The notes beneath the pieces were generated by a model, which was not told the origin of the DNA, searched no databases, and worked only from the letters and a program-made list of their open reading frames with translations. Positions 17,301 to 24,908 of a stretch of 64,000 bases of DNA are shown here, one piece after another (position 1 is the first letter of the stretch; each line of letters opens with the position of its first letter). Source of the DNA: Actinosynnema pretiosum. GTDB taxonomy: Bacteria > Actinomycetota > Actinomycetes > Mycobacteriales > Pseudonocardiaceae. The stretch is taken from positions 1 through 64,000 of the forward strand of contig NZ_JAMTCF010000029.1 in the NCBI RefSeq assembly GCF_024171695.1, in the 5' to 3' direction. Both the position numbers and the translations under genes were made by a program.

Positions 17301-17618
17301 GCCGTCCTCCCGGTCGGCCAGCGCGAGCAGGCCGTCCAGCGAGTCCGCGCCGGAGCCCTTGCCCGCAGCGCCCTGACCAGCCGAACCCTGACCGGCCGAA
17401 CCCCGACCGGCGGAGTCCTTCCCGGACCCCTCGCCCGAAGCGCCGCCGTCCGGCACCTCGACCGTGATCTCGAACCAGCGCTGGGCGAAGAACCCCATCA
17501 CGCCGCCCTTGCGCAACTTCTCCGCGGACACGATGCGCGCGTCCTTGCCGTGCTCACGGGCGACCTGGTCCAGCAGCGCCGTGAGGTTCGGACCCTCAAG
17601 CAGCAATCGAGTGGACAC
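14361..17618 (-). CDS. flhF: FlhF-like protein with a very long Ala/Gln-rich insert and degenerate G domain
   Basis: A 1085-aa protein directly after flhA, in the position of the SRP-like GTPase FlhF that sets flagellar number and site. The first ~50 residues match FlhF (DARIVSAEKLRKGGVMGFFAQRWFEITVEV region, positions 27-56). Residues about 60-680 are Ala/Gln/Val/His-rich low-complexity sequence, 690-790 are Glu/Ala/Arg coiled coil, and ~815-900 are Lys/Pro-rich. The last ~165 residues align in pattern with the FlhF G domain (GQVLVVAGELEHALDVANAV; VVVVQASVDEADG; WAVVDATRK), but the P-loop GxxGxGKT is absent and the TKxD motif is not recognisable. It may be a non-GTP-binding scaffold. GTG 17618 lies inside the 3' end of flhA (23-nt overlap). 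Confidence 0.8.
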   Translation of the reverse strand: MSTRLLLEGPNLTALLDQVAREHGKDARIVSAEKLRKGGVMGFFAQRWFEITVEVPDGGASGEGSGKDSAGRGSAGQGSAGQGAAGKGSGADSLDGLLALADREDGAERTPVSADELAAAKAGEQAQAAPASALPQGVSTDLTGRRAPGAAQAAPTGLVSAESQALIAELAAARAAGLTEEQIAAAIALASNNSGLPAVTQAALAAHGAAGERGAALGAAQAAVAQAGIAQTATQAGVTRSGLAGLDAVQAAEAHAEAHRAAQAAAAAAYASGAGRIAVHSTPEPTTSNAGTGLTGSAPTGVAAAQTAAEFASQQQAAAPVTTTQALASAQLVATAQVADNALQAPVRTAPVLGYEEPGLAIAQLNIAGHPVTTPYGSAEAQRLAFGQADAAGQLPTGPATTAAGEPITAGQHHDASQADGVGHFAPGAFAAGQPAQQVIPQHVAAQQTAGQQHAAAAQPVAAQHATGQQHVAGQPVAAQNAAQHATAQPVATALVAGQQVATASAEGFAQAGHAAGTIVAQAGVTHAVAAVAGQAVAGNAVAPIAAQTVAGHPAAGTAVAGHATAPIAATPVAASAVVAAPQASALVAGPESAPSQAAHTGTGTGTVQHVQHVDSPGYRAGTAWTPAETASMAELAAAKAGTAMAAIVADLAAEQGKPRTTVLHGEQAACLSRAPIAETAADAAEQARAARAAKEQRAEELRAAEAAKSEEALAARESLALERAARAEAERAREVAEARLASMEAEEAAARAEGRAAAEAATAELAPAPLLVPGAVTAKEIAEAVAQIMGGAKETTAETTTAAPTATSAESETVAAEIPVQPTPKPKATTRTTRSSGSKAAVKPKTPKAKPAAASKKPTALPAPKPVPRRATMYTGRTRPACEVEVDLTGTPLPDQRTESSRPLRPLRTAGPAPAAPALPGQVLVVAGELEHALDVANAVCRDLRIDPSDVLVAGPTTSGHRRVASARHATQVAAELHAAETPSVVVVQASVDEADGAQWAAEITRALGASAVWAVVDATRKSRDLARHVRELGDVVAMAVHGAAASADPTTVLELGLPIVAVDGKRMSSTGSAATALADLVAA

Positions 17619-19638
17619 TGTTCACGACTCCAACGGTCTCGATCCGGTTGGTGCCACCGGAGAGTTCGGGGTAGGACAGGACGGCCAGGCGGGGAACGGC
17701 CACGTGGAGCAGGCGGTAGAGGGGGGCGCGCAGCTGCGGCGCGCACGCCAGCAGCGGGGTGGCCCCGCGCTCCTCGGTCTGGAGCGCCAGGCGGGACACG
17801 TCGCCCACCAGCTGCTCGGCCAGGTTCGGGTCCAGCACGACCTGCGCGCCGTGCTCGGTCATCCGCAGCGACTCCAGGAGCACCTGCTCCACGCGCGGGT
17901 CCAGCGTCATGACCGAGAGCACGCCGCCGGAGGCGAACCGGGAGGCGATCGCCGGGCCCAGCGCGTTCCGCGCGGCCTCGACCAGGTGGTCCGTGTCGGT
18001 GCTGCCGGACTTCGCGGCCAGCGACAGCGACTCGTAGATGCGGACCAGGTCGCGGATCGCCACGTCCTCGTCCAGCAGCCGGTGCAGCACCCGCTGGATC
18101 TCGCCAAGGCTCAGCAGGTTCGGGGTCAGCTCCTCCACCACGACCGGGTGAGTGCGGCGGACCACGTCGGTGAGCTGGCGGACGTCCTCGCGCCCCAGCA
18201 GCCTGCTCGCCTGGGTCCTGGTCACCTCGGCCAGGTGGGTCACGATCACCGAGGCGCGGTCCACGACCGTGGCGCCGGTCAGCTCGGCCTGGTAGCGCAG
18301 CTCGGCGGGCACCCACTTGCCCGCCAGGCCGAACACCGGCTCGACACCGGGGCGGCCGGGCAGCGCGTCGAGGTTGTCGCCGATGGCGAGCACGGCCCCT
18401 GCGGGGGCGGTGCCGGTGGCGACGTCGGACCCGCTGATGCGGATCACGTAGGTCGAGAGGGGGAGGTCCAGGTCGTCGCGGGTGCGCACGGGCGGCATCA
18501 CCACGCCCAGCTCCAGCGCGATCTTGCGGCGCAGCGCGCGGACCCGCTCCAGCAGGTCGCCGCCCGAGCTGTCCACCAGCTCCACCAGGTCGGTCGCGAG
18601 CGCGAGCTCCAGCGGGTCGACCTGCATCTCGGAGAGCAGCGCCTCGGACGCGTCCGGCGCGGCCTGCTCGGGGACGGAGACGGCCTCGTCGCCCGCCTCG
18701 CCCTCCTTGGGCATCCGCATCCCGAGGAACAGCAGCCCGCCGCCGATCAGCAGGAACGGCAGCATCGGCAGCTCGGGGATCAGGGACAGGCACAGCAGCG
18801 CGGACCCGGCGACCATCGGCACCAGGCGGTTGCGGCCGAACTGGCTGAACACCTGGCTGCCCATGTCCCCGTCGGACACCGGACGGGTGACGATGATGCC
18901 GGTGGCCAGCGACAGCAGCAGCGCGGGGACCTGGGAGACCAGGCCGTCGCCCACGCTCAGCAGGCTGTAGGTGTTGATCGCCTCGCCGGCCTCCATGCCG
19001 CGCTGGATCATGCCGATGGCGAAGCCGCCGAACAGGTTGACCAGCGTGATGATGACCGCGGCGATGGCGTCGCCCTTGACGAACTTCGAGGCGCCGTCCA
19101 TCGCGCCGTAGAAGTCGGCCTCCGAGGTGACCTCGGTGCGGCGCTTGCGCGCCTCGGCCTCGTCGATGAGCCCGGCGTTCAGGTCGGCGTCGATCGCCAT
19201 CTGCTTGCCGGGCATCGCGTCCAGGGTGAACCGGGCGCCGACTTCGGCGACCCGGCCAGCCCCGTTCGTGATCACCACGAACTGAATGATGATCAGGATG
19301 AAGAACACGACCATGCCCACGATGAGCGACCCGCCGACCACGAAGTGGCCAAAGGCGCCGATCACCGCTCCCGCGTCGCCGTCGAGCAGCACCAACCGGG
19401 TGGCGGCGATGTTGAGCGCCAACCGGAACAGCGTCGCCAGCAGCAGCACGGACGGGAAGACCGAGAATTCGAGTGGCCGCTTGACCTGCATGCTCACCAG
19501 CACGATCAGCAGCGACAACGCGATGTTCGCCACGATGAGCAGGTCGAGCACGAAGGAGGGCACCGGCAGGATCATCATGACGATGATCAGGATGACGCCC
19601 GCCGGGACGGCGAACTGGTTCAGGCGCTTGGCGTTCAC
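17596..19638 (-). CDS. flhA: Flagellar type III export gate protein FlhA
   Basis: A 680-aa core membrane component of the flagellar export apparatus. About eight membrane segments fill residues 10-315, including the FHIPEP-type region GARFTLDAMPGKQMAIDADLNAG (about 140-162) with the conserved cytosolic loop residues. A soluble C-terminal domain that docks export chaperones fills the rest (THPVVVEEL, LLSLGEIQRVLHRLLDEDVAIRD). Length is normal for FlhA. The start is GTG 19638 with GGAAGG just upstream. A sigma-28-type promoter lies at 19708-19734 in the gap before it. It is the first gene of a unit with flhF. Confidence 0.97.
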   Translation of the reverse strand: MNAKRLNQFAVPAGVILIIVMMILPVPSFVLDLLIVANIALSLLIVLVSMQVKRPLEFSVFPSVLLLATLFRLALNIAATRLVLLDGDAGAVIGAFGHFVVGGSLIVGMVVFFILIIIQFVVITNGAGRVAEVGARFTLDAMPGKQMAIDADLNAGLIDEAEARKRRTEVTSEADFYGAMDGASKFVKGDAIAAVIITLVNLFGGFAIGMIQRGMEAGEAINTYSLLSVGDGLVSQVPALLLSLATGIIVTRPVSDGDMGSQVFSQFGRNRLVPMVAGSALLCLSLIPELPMLPFLLIGGGLLFLGMRMPKEGEAGDEAVSVPEQAAPDASEALLSEMQVDPLELALATDLVELVDSSGGDLLERVRALRRKIALELGVVMPPVRTRDDLDLPLSTYVIRISGSDVATGTAPAGAVLAIGDNLDALPGRPGVEPVFGLAGKWVPAELRYQAELTGATVVDRASVIVTHLAEVTRTQASRLLGREDVRQLTDVVRRTHPVVVEELTPNLLSLGEIQRVLHRLLDEDVAIRDLVRIYESLSLAAKSGSTDTDHLVEAARNALGPAIASRFASGGVLSVMTLDPRVEQVLLESLRMTEHGAQVVLDPNLAEQLVGDVSRLALQTEERGATPLLACAPQLRAPLYRLLHVAVPRLAVLSYPELSGGTNRIETVGVVNSVHSIAA

Positions 19639-19707
19639 GACACCTTCCGGGGTGTTCGCTTGCTTCGCGGCCGATCCGTGGCCTTCGTCGCCGTCCTGGC
19701 AAACAGG

Positions 19708-19734
19708 TCATCGGCCCCCGCCGGGGGGAGCTGA
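19708..19734 (-). promoter_or_regulatory. Sigma-28-type promoter candidate for flhA-flhF
   Basis: On the minus strand: CTCAG, 15 nt, GCCGATGA. The same architecture precedes eight other motility units here. The first 10 spacer bases (CTCCCCCCGG) are identical to those of the fliM promoter. The expected start site is about 60 nt upstream of the flhA GTG. Confidence 0.75.
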
Positions 19735-19744
19735 GCGTTTCCGC

Positions 19745-20230
19745 TCAACGCCCCCCAACGAGTGAGAACAGGCCGTGGCTGTAACCCGTGACGGCGACGT
19801 CCAGGTCCAGCCGGTTGCCCAGCGCCTGGAGGTACCCGAGCACGTCGCCGGGCACCTCCTCGCCGGGCGCGTGGATCGACGAGAGCTTCACGTGCGGGCC
19901 GCCGTCGCGGTTGAGCAACCCGGTCAGCACGTTGCAGATCTCGGCGAGGTTGTCGGTGAGCATCGGGGAGAGCTCCCCGTCCTCGAGGGCGGCCTGGGCG
20001 CCGCCGGGCGGGATGAGCCCCACCGCCGCCGCCAGGTCGGCGGCGAGGGGGAACTCCATCCCGATGACCCCGGCGATGCTCATGTCGTCGTGGACGAAGA
20101 CCGCGACCGCGGGCTTGTCCACCTTGCCGGGCGGGTCCGCGAGCTGCACGGACACGTCCTTGCCGATGAGGTCGGTGAGCAGGTCCCTGATCTCCTTGGG
20201 AGCGGGAAGTGTGTCGGCCATCGGTGTCAT
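19745..20230 (-). CDS. CheX/CheC-like chemotaxis phosphatase-fold protein (second copy)
   Basis: A 161-aa protein resembling the CheC/CheX/FliY fold. The family's short active motif, E-x-x-N on a helix, appears as NLAEICNVLTGLLN (about residues 92-105). In known members the Glu and Asn side chains act on CheY phosphate. It overlaps the upstream cheY stop as ATGA (ATG 20230; ATG 20221 is a second option), so it is translationally coupled. It is the last gene of the cheB operon, paired with its own CheY. There is no CheZ here, so the two CheX-like proteins are the likely CheY-P phosphatases. Sequence similarity is weak, so the call is moderate. Confidence 0.65.
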   Translation of the reverse strand: MTPMADTLPAPKEIRDLLTDLIGKDVSVQLADPPGKVDKPAVAVFVHDDMSIAGVIGMEFPLAADLAAAVGLIPPGGAQAALEDGELSPMLTDNLAEICNVLTGLLNRDGGPHVKLSSIHAPGEEVPGDVLGYLQALGNRLDLDVAVTGYSHGLFSLVGGR

Positions 20231-20589
20231 CCCAGAATCGAGTCGAACCGCTCGCGGAAGGTGTCCGCGGAGAACGGCTTGGTGATCAGGAACATGGCGC
20301 CCCCGTCCTCCGCGATCTTCTGCATCTCGTCGGAGCTCTCCGAGGTGACGAAGGCAAACGGGGTGTTGGTGCCGCTGCTGCGCAGCGCTCGGAGCAGTTC
20401 GATGCCGGTCATGCCGGGCATGTTCCAGTCCGACAGCACCAGGTCGGGCTTCTCCGCCTGCACGACCTCGTGGGCGTGCTGGCCGTCGGTGGCCTCGACC
20501 ACGTCGTGGTCCCCGAACCCCGCCTGGCGCAGGGTCCTGATCACGATCTGGCGCATCACCCTGCTGTCATCGACGACCAGGATCTTCAT
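20227..20589 (-). CDS. cheY: CheY-like single-domain response regulator (copy 1)
   Basis: A 120-aa receiver domain. It begins MKILVVDDSRVMRQIVIRTL with the acidic pair Asp-Asp, has the phosphoacceptor Asp in LVLSDWNMPGMTG, Thr in FVTSES and Lys in LITKPF, so all active-site residues are present. Phosphorylated by CheA, it would bind the motor switch (FliM/FliN) and change rotation. The start is ATG 20589, overlapping the preceding CheX-like stop by 4 nt. The window encodes two such CheYs, each adjacent to a CheX-like gene. Which one talks to the motor cannot be told from sequence. Confidence 0.93.
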   Translation of the reverse strand: MKILVVDDSRVMRQIVIRTLRQAGFGDHDVVEATDGQHAHEVVQAEKPDLVLSDWNMPGMTGIELLRALRSSGTNTPFAFVTSESSDEMQKIAEDGGAMFLITKPFSADTFRERFDSILG

Positions 20590-21071
20590 ACCGGCAGCTC
20601 CTCGCTGACTTGTTCCTGCTTGCTGCTGCTGAAGAGGACCACCGAGAACGGCTGGCCCTTCCACTGCACGACCGTCCGGCACAGCTCCACGGCGCCGGGC
20701 CAGCGCTCGGAGTCGGCCGCGCCGACGCGCGGCAGGGAGAGCTTCGCCGGGGAGGGGACGAGGCTCTTCACGTTGCCGCCGACCACGTTGGCCAGCTCAC
20801 CGAGCGCGTCGCTCACATCGTCGTCGGTCAGCTCTTCGTGAGACATCATCAGCATGACGCTGGCCACGTCCTGGGCCCCGGCCTTGGAGGTCGACACCAC
20901 CAGGTGCCCGTCCCAGGCGCCCACGATGGACACCGAGGCGGTCAGCTCCACCGGGTTCGGCCCGAGGTCTCCGAAGAGCAGCGGGTGCTCGGTCTCCGGG
21001 TCCAGGTAGGCCGACCAGACCTGCTCGGTCATCGAGCCCAGGTCTTCAGTGGTGGGGAGGACCAGCGTCAT
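20586..21071 (-). CDS. cheX: CheX-like chemotaxis phosphatase-fold protein (first copy)
   Basis: A 161-aa protein of the CheX/CheC type. It carries the helix motif DALGELANVVGGNVKSL (about residues 88-104) with the E-x-x-N pair of CheC/CheX phosphatases. It lies between two cheY genes; its ATG 21071 overlaps the upstream cheY stop, and its own stop overlaps the next cheY start. It probably dephosphorylates CheY-P and ends the signal. The second copy downstream is only distantly similar, so the two may act on different CheYs. Confidence 0.72.
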   Translation of the reverse strand: MTLVLPTTEDLGSMTEQVWSAYLDPETEHPLLFGDLGPNPVELTASVSIVGAWDGHLVVSTSKAGAQDVASVMLMMSHEELTDDDVSDALGELANVVGGNVKSLVPSPAKLSLPRVGAADSERWPGAVELCRTVVQWKGQPFSVVLFSSSKQEQVSEELPV

Positions 21072-21457
21072 GATGCGACTCCAATCGGTACCAATCCGAG
21101 CAGGGCGAGCTTCTCGCCGATGCCTTCGGCGTTGAAGGGCTTGATCACGTACTCGTGAGCCCCGGAAGCGAGCGCCCGGACGATCTGCTCCTGCTCGCTC
21201 TCGGTGGTGACCATCATCAAGGTCATCTCGCGGAGGGCAGGGGTCTTGCGAGCGGTCATGATGAACTGCAGCCCGTCCATGACGGGCATGTTCCAGTCGA
21301 CCAGCGCCAGGTTCGGCGCCGTCTCCTGCTCGGCGAGCACGTCCAGGGCGACCTGGCCGTTCTCGGCCTCCAGCACCTCCTGGAAGCCGTGGCCCTCCAG
21401 CAGTCGGCGCAGGATGACCCGCATGGCTCGGGAGTCGTCGATTACGATGGCGCGCAC
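21068..21457 (-). CDS. cheY: CheY-like single-domain response regulator (copy 2)
   Basis: A 129-aa receiver domain: MRAIVIDDSRAMRVILRRLL at the start, phosphoacceptor Asp in ALVDWNMPVMDG, Thr in MVTTES and Lys in VIKPFN. All catalytic positions are present. It starts at ATG 21457, 16 nt inside the end of cheR, and is followed by an overlapping cheX-like gene. It differs from the other CheY mostly in the second half (QEQIVRALASGAHEYV), so the two probably have different partners. It could signal to the motor or act as a phosphate sink. Confidence 0.93.
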   Translation of the reverse strand: MRAIVIDDSRAMRVILRRLLEGHGFQEVLEAENGQVALDVLAEQETAPNLALVDWNMPVMDGLQFIMTARKTPALREMTLMMVTTESEQEQIVRALASGAHEYVIKPFNAEGIGEKLALLGLVPIGVAS

Positions 21458-22314
21458 GTCGTTACCCCTTTCAAGGAAGTGGTCGCTGCGTCGGATTCGC
21501 CGCCGGCGAGTCGGTAGACCGCCGTGCGCCCGACGGGGACGCGCTGGAACGCGCTGTCGATGCCCATGGTCGTCTCGGCGGAGCCCAGCAGCAGCCAGCC
21601 GCCGGGGCGCATGAGCGCCCGCATCCGGCGCAGGATCTGCCGCTTGGTCTCCACGTCGAAGTAGATCAGCACGTTGCGCAGGAAGATCACGTCGAACGGC
21701 TGCATGGGGGGCAGCGGGTTCGCCAGGTTGATCCTGCGGAACGTGATGTTGCGGCGAAGGGCGGGCTTGACCTGCCAGTCCAGCCCCGCGCGGTCGAAGT
21801 GCGACACCAGCAGGGACGCCGGGAGGCCGCGGTTGACCTCCAGCTGGCTGTACTTGCCGGTCTGGGCGCGGTTGACCATCTCGCTGGAGAGGTCGCTCGC
21901 GGTGATGTCGTACGCCCGTCCGGGCGGCAGGCTCTCCTCCAGCTTCATGGCGATGCTGTAGGGCTCCTGACCGCTGGAGCAGGCCGCCGACCAGAAGCGC
22001 AGCGGCCTGGCGGGCCCCGCGCTCTCCAGTGCGGCCGGGAGCACCACGCTCTTGAGGGCGAGGTACGGCTCCTGGTCGCGGAACCAGGAGGTCTCGTTGA
22101 TCGTCAGGGCCTCGACCAGGGACTGCCGCAGGTCCGGCGACTTGCCGGACTGCACGGCCTGCACCAGCGAGGCGGTGTCGGCGTGACCAGACTTGCGTGC
22201 CAGTGGGAGGAGGCGCGACTCGACCAGGTACTCCTTGCCGGGAGCCAGGACGATCGCGGCTTCTCGCTTCACGAGGTCTGCCACGAAGGCGAATTGCTGG
22301 GCGTTCAGTTCCAC
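21442..22314 (-). CDS. cheR: Chemotaxis protein methyltransferase CheR
   Basis: A 290-aa SAM-dependent enzyme that methylates glutamates on chemoreceptors for adaptation. The helical N-terminal domain is followed by EALTINETSWFRD, the SAM-binding FWSAACSSGQEPYSIAM, DLSSEMVNRAQTGKY and FLRNVLIYFD, all hallmarks of CheR. The start is GTG 22314, whose G is the last base of the cheB TAG stop (TAGTG). The apparent upstream extension of the frame is a shadow of cheB. No pentapeptide-binding insert is evident. Confidence 0.95.
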   Translation of the reverse strand: MELNAQQFAFVADLVKREAAIVLAPGKEYLVESRLLPLARKSGHADTASLVQAVQSGKSPDLRQSLVEALTINETSWFRDQEPYLALKSVVLPAALESAGPARPLRFWSAACSSGQEPYSIAMKLEESLPPGRAYDITASDLSSEMVNRAQTGKYSQLEVNRGLPASLLVSHFDRAGLDWQVKPALRRNITFRRINLANPLPPMQPFDVIFLRNVLIYFDVETKRQILRRMRALMRPGGWLLLGSAETTMGIDSAFQRVPVGRTAVYRLAGGESDAATTSLKGVTTCAPS

Positions 22315-23498
22315 TACGCCACTCCCGGTGCTGTGGCAGCTACCCGATCGGGGAGCTGGGAGAGGATGTAACCGGTCATGTCGGACAGGGGGAGGACGTC
22401 GTCGGCCAACCCCGCCTCCACGACCGAGCCGGGCATTCCCCACACGACCGAGCTGAACTCGTCCTGTGCGGCGATCCGGGCGCCCTTGGCCCGGAGTACC
22501 TGTGCGCCCGCCCTGCCGTCGTGACCCATTCCGGTCAGCACCACGGCCAGGACGTTCCCGCCGTAGACCGAGGCGACCGATCGGAAGAGCACGTCCACGG
22601 CGGGACGGCAGTGGTTCTCCTGCGGGCCGTTGTGCAGCTTGGTCTGCACGTTCGTGCCCGCCCTGACCACTTCCAGGTGCTTGTCACCCGGAGCGAGGTA
22701 GACCGTGCCGGGACGCAGGGGCGTGCCCGCGGTCGCCTCGACGACCTTGACCTTGCACCCCGCGTCCAGGCGCTGCGCGAGCATCGCCGTGAAGACCGGG
22801 GGCATGTGCTGGACGACCACCACGGGGACCGGGAGGTTCGCGGGCAGCTCGGAGAGCACCACGCGGAGCGCCTCGGGTCCACCCGTGGACGAGCCGATGG
22901 CCAGCACGTCGACGCGGTTGTGACCGCCGGGGATTCCGGGAGCGGAGGGCCTGCCGGGGCCTCGGCCGACCGGGGCGCCGGGGCGGGCGGGCGCCTGGGC
23001 GCCGGGCCGCGCGGGCGTGCCGGGTCGGGCGGGCGGGCCGCCCACCGGGGGAGCGCCCACCGGGCCGCGCCTGGCGGGCGGCGGGGGCAGCTTGGGACGC
23101 CCGCACAGGGCGTGGATGCGCGGCAGCAGCTGCTCGCGCACGCTGGAGATCGATTCGGAGATGCTGCCCACGTTGGCGGGCTTGGTGACGTAGTCGCTGG
23201 CGCCCGCGGCGAGGGCGGCCAGGGTGGCGTCCGCCCCGACGCTGGTCAGCGTGCTGAACATGATGACGGGCAGACGCGGGTGCTTCTTGCGCAGCTCCCG
23301 GACGGTGGTGACACCGTCCATGATCGGCATCTCGACGTCCAGCGTGATGATGTCAGGCTGGAGCTGGTCGATCTTCGTCAGGGCGATCTTGCCGTTCGCC
23401 GCCGTGCCCACCACGCGGATGTTCGGGTCCGCGCTGAGCACGTCGGCGACCAGTCGTCGGATGACCACCGAATCGTCGACCACCAGAACCGAGATCAC
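22314..23498 (-). CDS. cheB: Chemotaxis response regulator/methylesterase CheB
   Basis: A 394-aa protein with a receiver domain (VLVVDDSVVIRRL; phosphoacceptor Asp in ITLDVEMPIMDG; Lys in VTKPAN), a Pro/Gly/Arg linker (about 145-200), and a C-terminal methylesterase with catalytic Ser in AIGSSTGGPEAL, His in VQHMPPVFT and Asp in LTGMGHDG. It removes methyl or amide groups from receptor glutamates. GTG 23498 is preferred, with GGAGG 5 nt upstream; GTG 23510 is in frame. It heads the operon cheB-cheR-cheY-cheX-cheY-cheX. A sigma-28-type element is at 23552-23578. Confidence 0.95.
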   Translation of the reverse strand: MISVLVVDDSVVIRRLVADVLSADPNIRVVGTAANGKIALTKIDQLQPDIITLDVEMPIMDGVTTVRELRKKHPRLPVIMFSTLTSVGADATLAALAAGASDYVTKPANVGSISESISSVREQLLPRIHALCGRPKLPPPPARRGPVGAPPVGGPPARPGTPARPGAQAPARPGAPVGRGPGRPSAPGIPGGHNRVDVLAIGSSTGGPEALRVVLSELPANLPVPVVVVQHMPPVFTAMLAQRLDAGCKVKVVEATAGTPLRPGTVYLAPGDKHLEVVRAGTNVQTKLHNGPQENHCRPAVDVLFRSVASVYGGNVLAVVLTGMGHDGRAGAQVLRAKGARIAAQDEFSSVVWGMPGSVVEAGLADDVLPLSDMTGYILSQLPDRVAATAPGVA

Positions 23499-23551
23499 GG
23501 AGGCCTCCACCGCTTCGGCGAGGGAGCGGATTCTCCCTCGCGGCAGTGGTC

Positions 23552-23578
23552 CAAACGGTCATCCGGCTGGTGAGTTGA
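23552..23578 (-). promoter_or_regulatory. Sigma-28-type promoter candidate for the cheB operon
   Basis: Minus strand: CTCAA, 15 nt, ACCGTTTG. Only the first base of the -10 departs from the GCCG core; the flbD copy has GCCGTTTG. The predicted start is about 45 nt upstream of the cheB GTG. The rest of the 23499-23929 gap shows no gene. Confidence 0.6.
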
Positions 23579-23929
23579 GGTATTTCCGAGGTTGTGGAGC
23601 GGTGAATTACCGTTGTGCACCCGGTGGGGTGAAACCGCAGGTCAGGGCGCTCAAGAAAGGGGCTGGAAAAGCTCTGCGGCACCTCTCGCGCAACCGTGGC
23701 ACCTGCGGCGCAACCGGTCCGTTCCAGGTTACCGGCCGGTCGGTCCGACCGGCCCGTCCTCGGGGGCGTCCCACCCGCCTCCCGTGACCGGCGCGGGACG
23801 CCGGGCGCGGTGTCGCGGGGTGGCGGTGTTACTAGGGGGATCGCGGGGGAGCTGGATCGCCGGACGCGCTGGTCCGCCGGGGTGTGCCGTATCGCTGGGT
23901 TCGCCGGGTGCGCTGGGGAGCGGGGTCGG

Positions 23930-24805
23930 TCAGCGCAGCCAGTCGAGGCCGAGCACGGTGACGCACGGGGTGAGCAGGTCCAGCGACGAGCTGCTCTCGC
24001 CGAGGTCGCGCACGACCAGGGCCTGGGCGGCGCCGCTGAGCAGGTTCCACACCCCGCCCGCGCTGACCTGCACCGGGACCCGTGCCAGCTCGACCGCCTG
24101 CACCAGCATGAGCTGCGCGGCGGCGGCGGCCCTGACCCGCTCGGACAGGTGCACGGCCCAGGTCGCCGAGTGCATGGACTTCGCCCAGTCGCCGCCGCCC
24201 GCGCGGACCCGGTCGGCGGTGGCCGCGAGCGCGGTGACCTCGCCCTGGGTGGTGCGGCGGATGCGGTTGGTGAACGCCTCGACCGCCTCGGCCTGCGGGC
24301 CCAGGTCCACCGGGACCGGGCTCAGCTCGCGGCCCGCCGACACCCAGCCCGAGGCCAGGCGCCTGCGGTCGGCGTCGGGCAGCAGGTCGCGCAGGTAGGT
24401 CGAGGTCAGCACGTCCTCGATCACGCCGGTGGCGCGCTCGACGGTCTCCTGGTCCAGGCCGCAGTTCGCGGTCCAGTCCAGCACGTCGTCGCGCAGGCAG
24501 CGCAGCAGCCCGGACAGGTCGCCGATGGGCGCGCGCTCCAGCAGCGCGATCACCTGGTTCGGCTCGTGCGAGGACAGCTCGCGCACCGACGGGCGCGCCG
24601 CGGCGGCGTCCAGCGCGGCGGAGCGGGTCAGCATCAGCTCCGCCGACGGTGACGGAGCGTGGTCGGCGAGCGTCACCAGGTCGTCCGGGGTGAGCCCGCA
24701 GGCCGTCAGGAGCACCTCGGCGGTGGCGGAGCCGCCCGCGAGACGGGACAGGTCGAAGCCGAGAACCGGCGCGCTGATCAGGCTGTACATCGTTGCAGTA
24801 TGCAT
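23930..24805 (-). CDS. Hypothetical protein in the chemotaxis region, 291 aa
   Basis: An unrecognised, mostly helical soluble protein between the MCP gene and cheB. It lacks a signal peptide or membrane segment. Notable stretches are LISAPVLGFDLSRLAGG near the start, LGPQAEAVEAFTNRIRRTTQGEVTALAAT in the middle and AAQALVVRDLGESSSSL near the end. ATG 24805 is preferred because the alternative GTG 24826 lies inside a strong hairpin; ATG 24790 is also possible. Its codon use is like that of its neighbours, so it is very probably a real gene. Position suggests a motility or receptor-linked function, but no domain supports a specific one. Confidence 0.7.
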   Translation of the reverse strand: MHTATMYSLISAPVLGFDLSRLAGGSATAEVLLTACGLTPDDLVTLADHAPSPSAELMLTRSAALDAAAARPSVRELSSHEPNQVIALLERAPIGDLSGLLRCLRDDVLDWTANCGLDQETVERATGVIEDVLTSTYLRDLLPDADRRRLASGWVSAGRELSPVPVDLGPQAEAVEAFTNRIRRTTQGEVTALAATADRVRAGGGDWAKSMHSATWAVHLSERVRAAAAAQLMLVQAVELARVPVQVSAGGVWNLLSGAAQALVVRDLGESSSSLDLLTPCVTVLGLDWLR

Positions 24806-24812
24806 GAACGCC

Positions 24813-24855
24813 CCGTACGGCGACACCTGTTCGAGTGAACGGTGTCGCCGTGCGG
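24813..24855 (-). terminator. Hairpin terminator after the MCP gene
   Basis: A 15-bp stem (CCGTACGGCGACACC / GGTGTCGCCGTGCGG, one mismatch) with a 13-nt loop, 54 nt past the MCP stop. Confidence 0.75.
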
Positions 24856-24908
24856 GTTGTCACACAGAGTTAGGTAACGTGGATCTCACCGAGGAGCGAT
24901 ACCCCTCG

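Noticed and set aside
14490-17912. 1140-aa plus-strand frame opposite flhF
   Set aside because: A Gly/Arg-rich shadow of the Ala/Gln-rich minus-strand flhF; no family motif and wrong codon-position bias.
23560-23586. Alternative cheB promoter GAAA-N15-GCCGGATG
   Set aside because: The CTCAA-N15-ACCGTTTG element at 23552-23578 fits the common -35 better, and the -10 here departs from the shared core.
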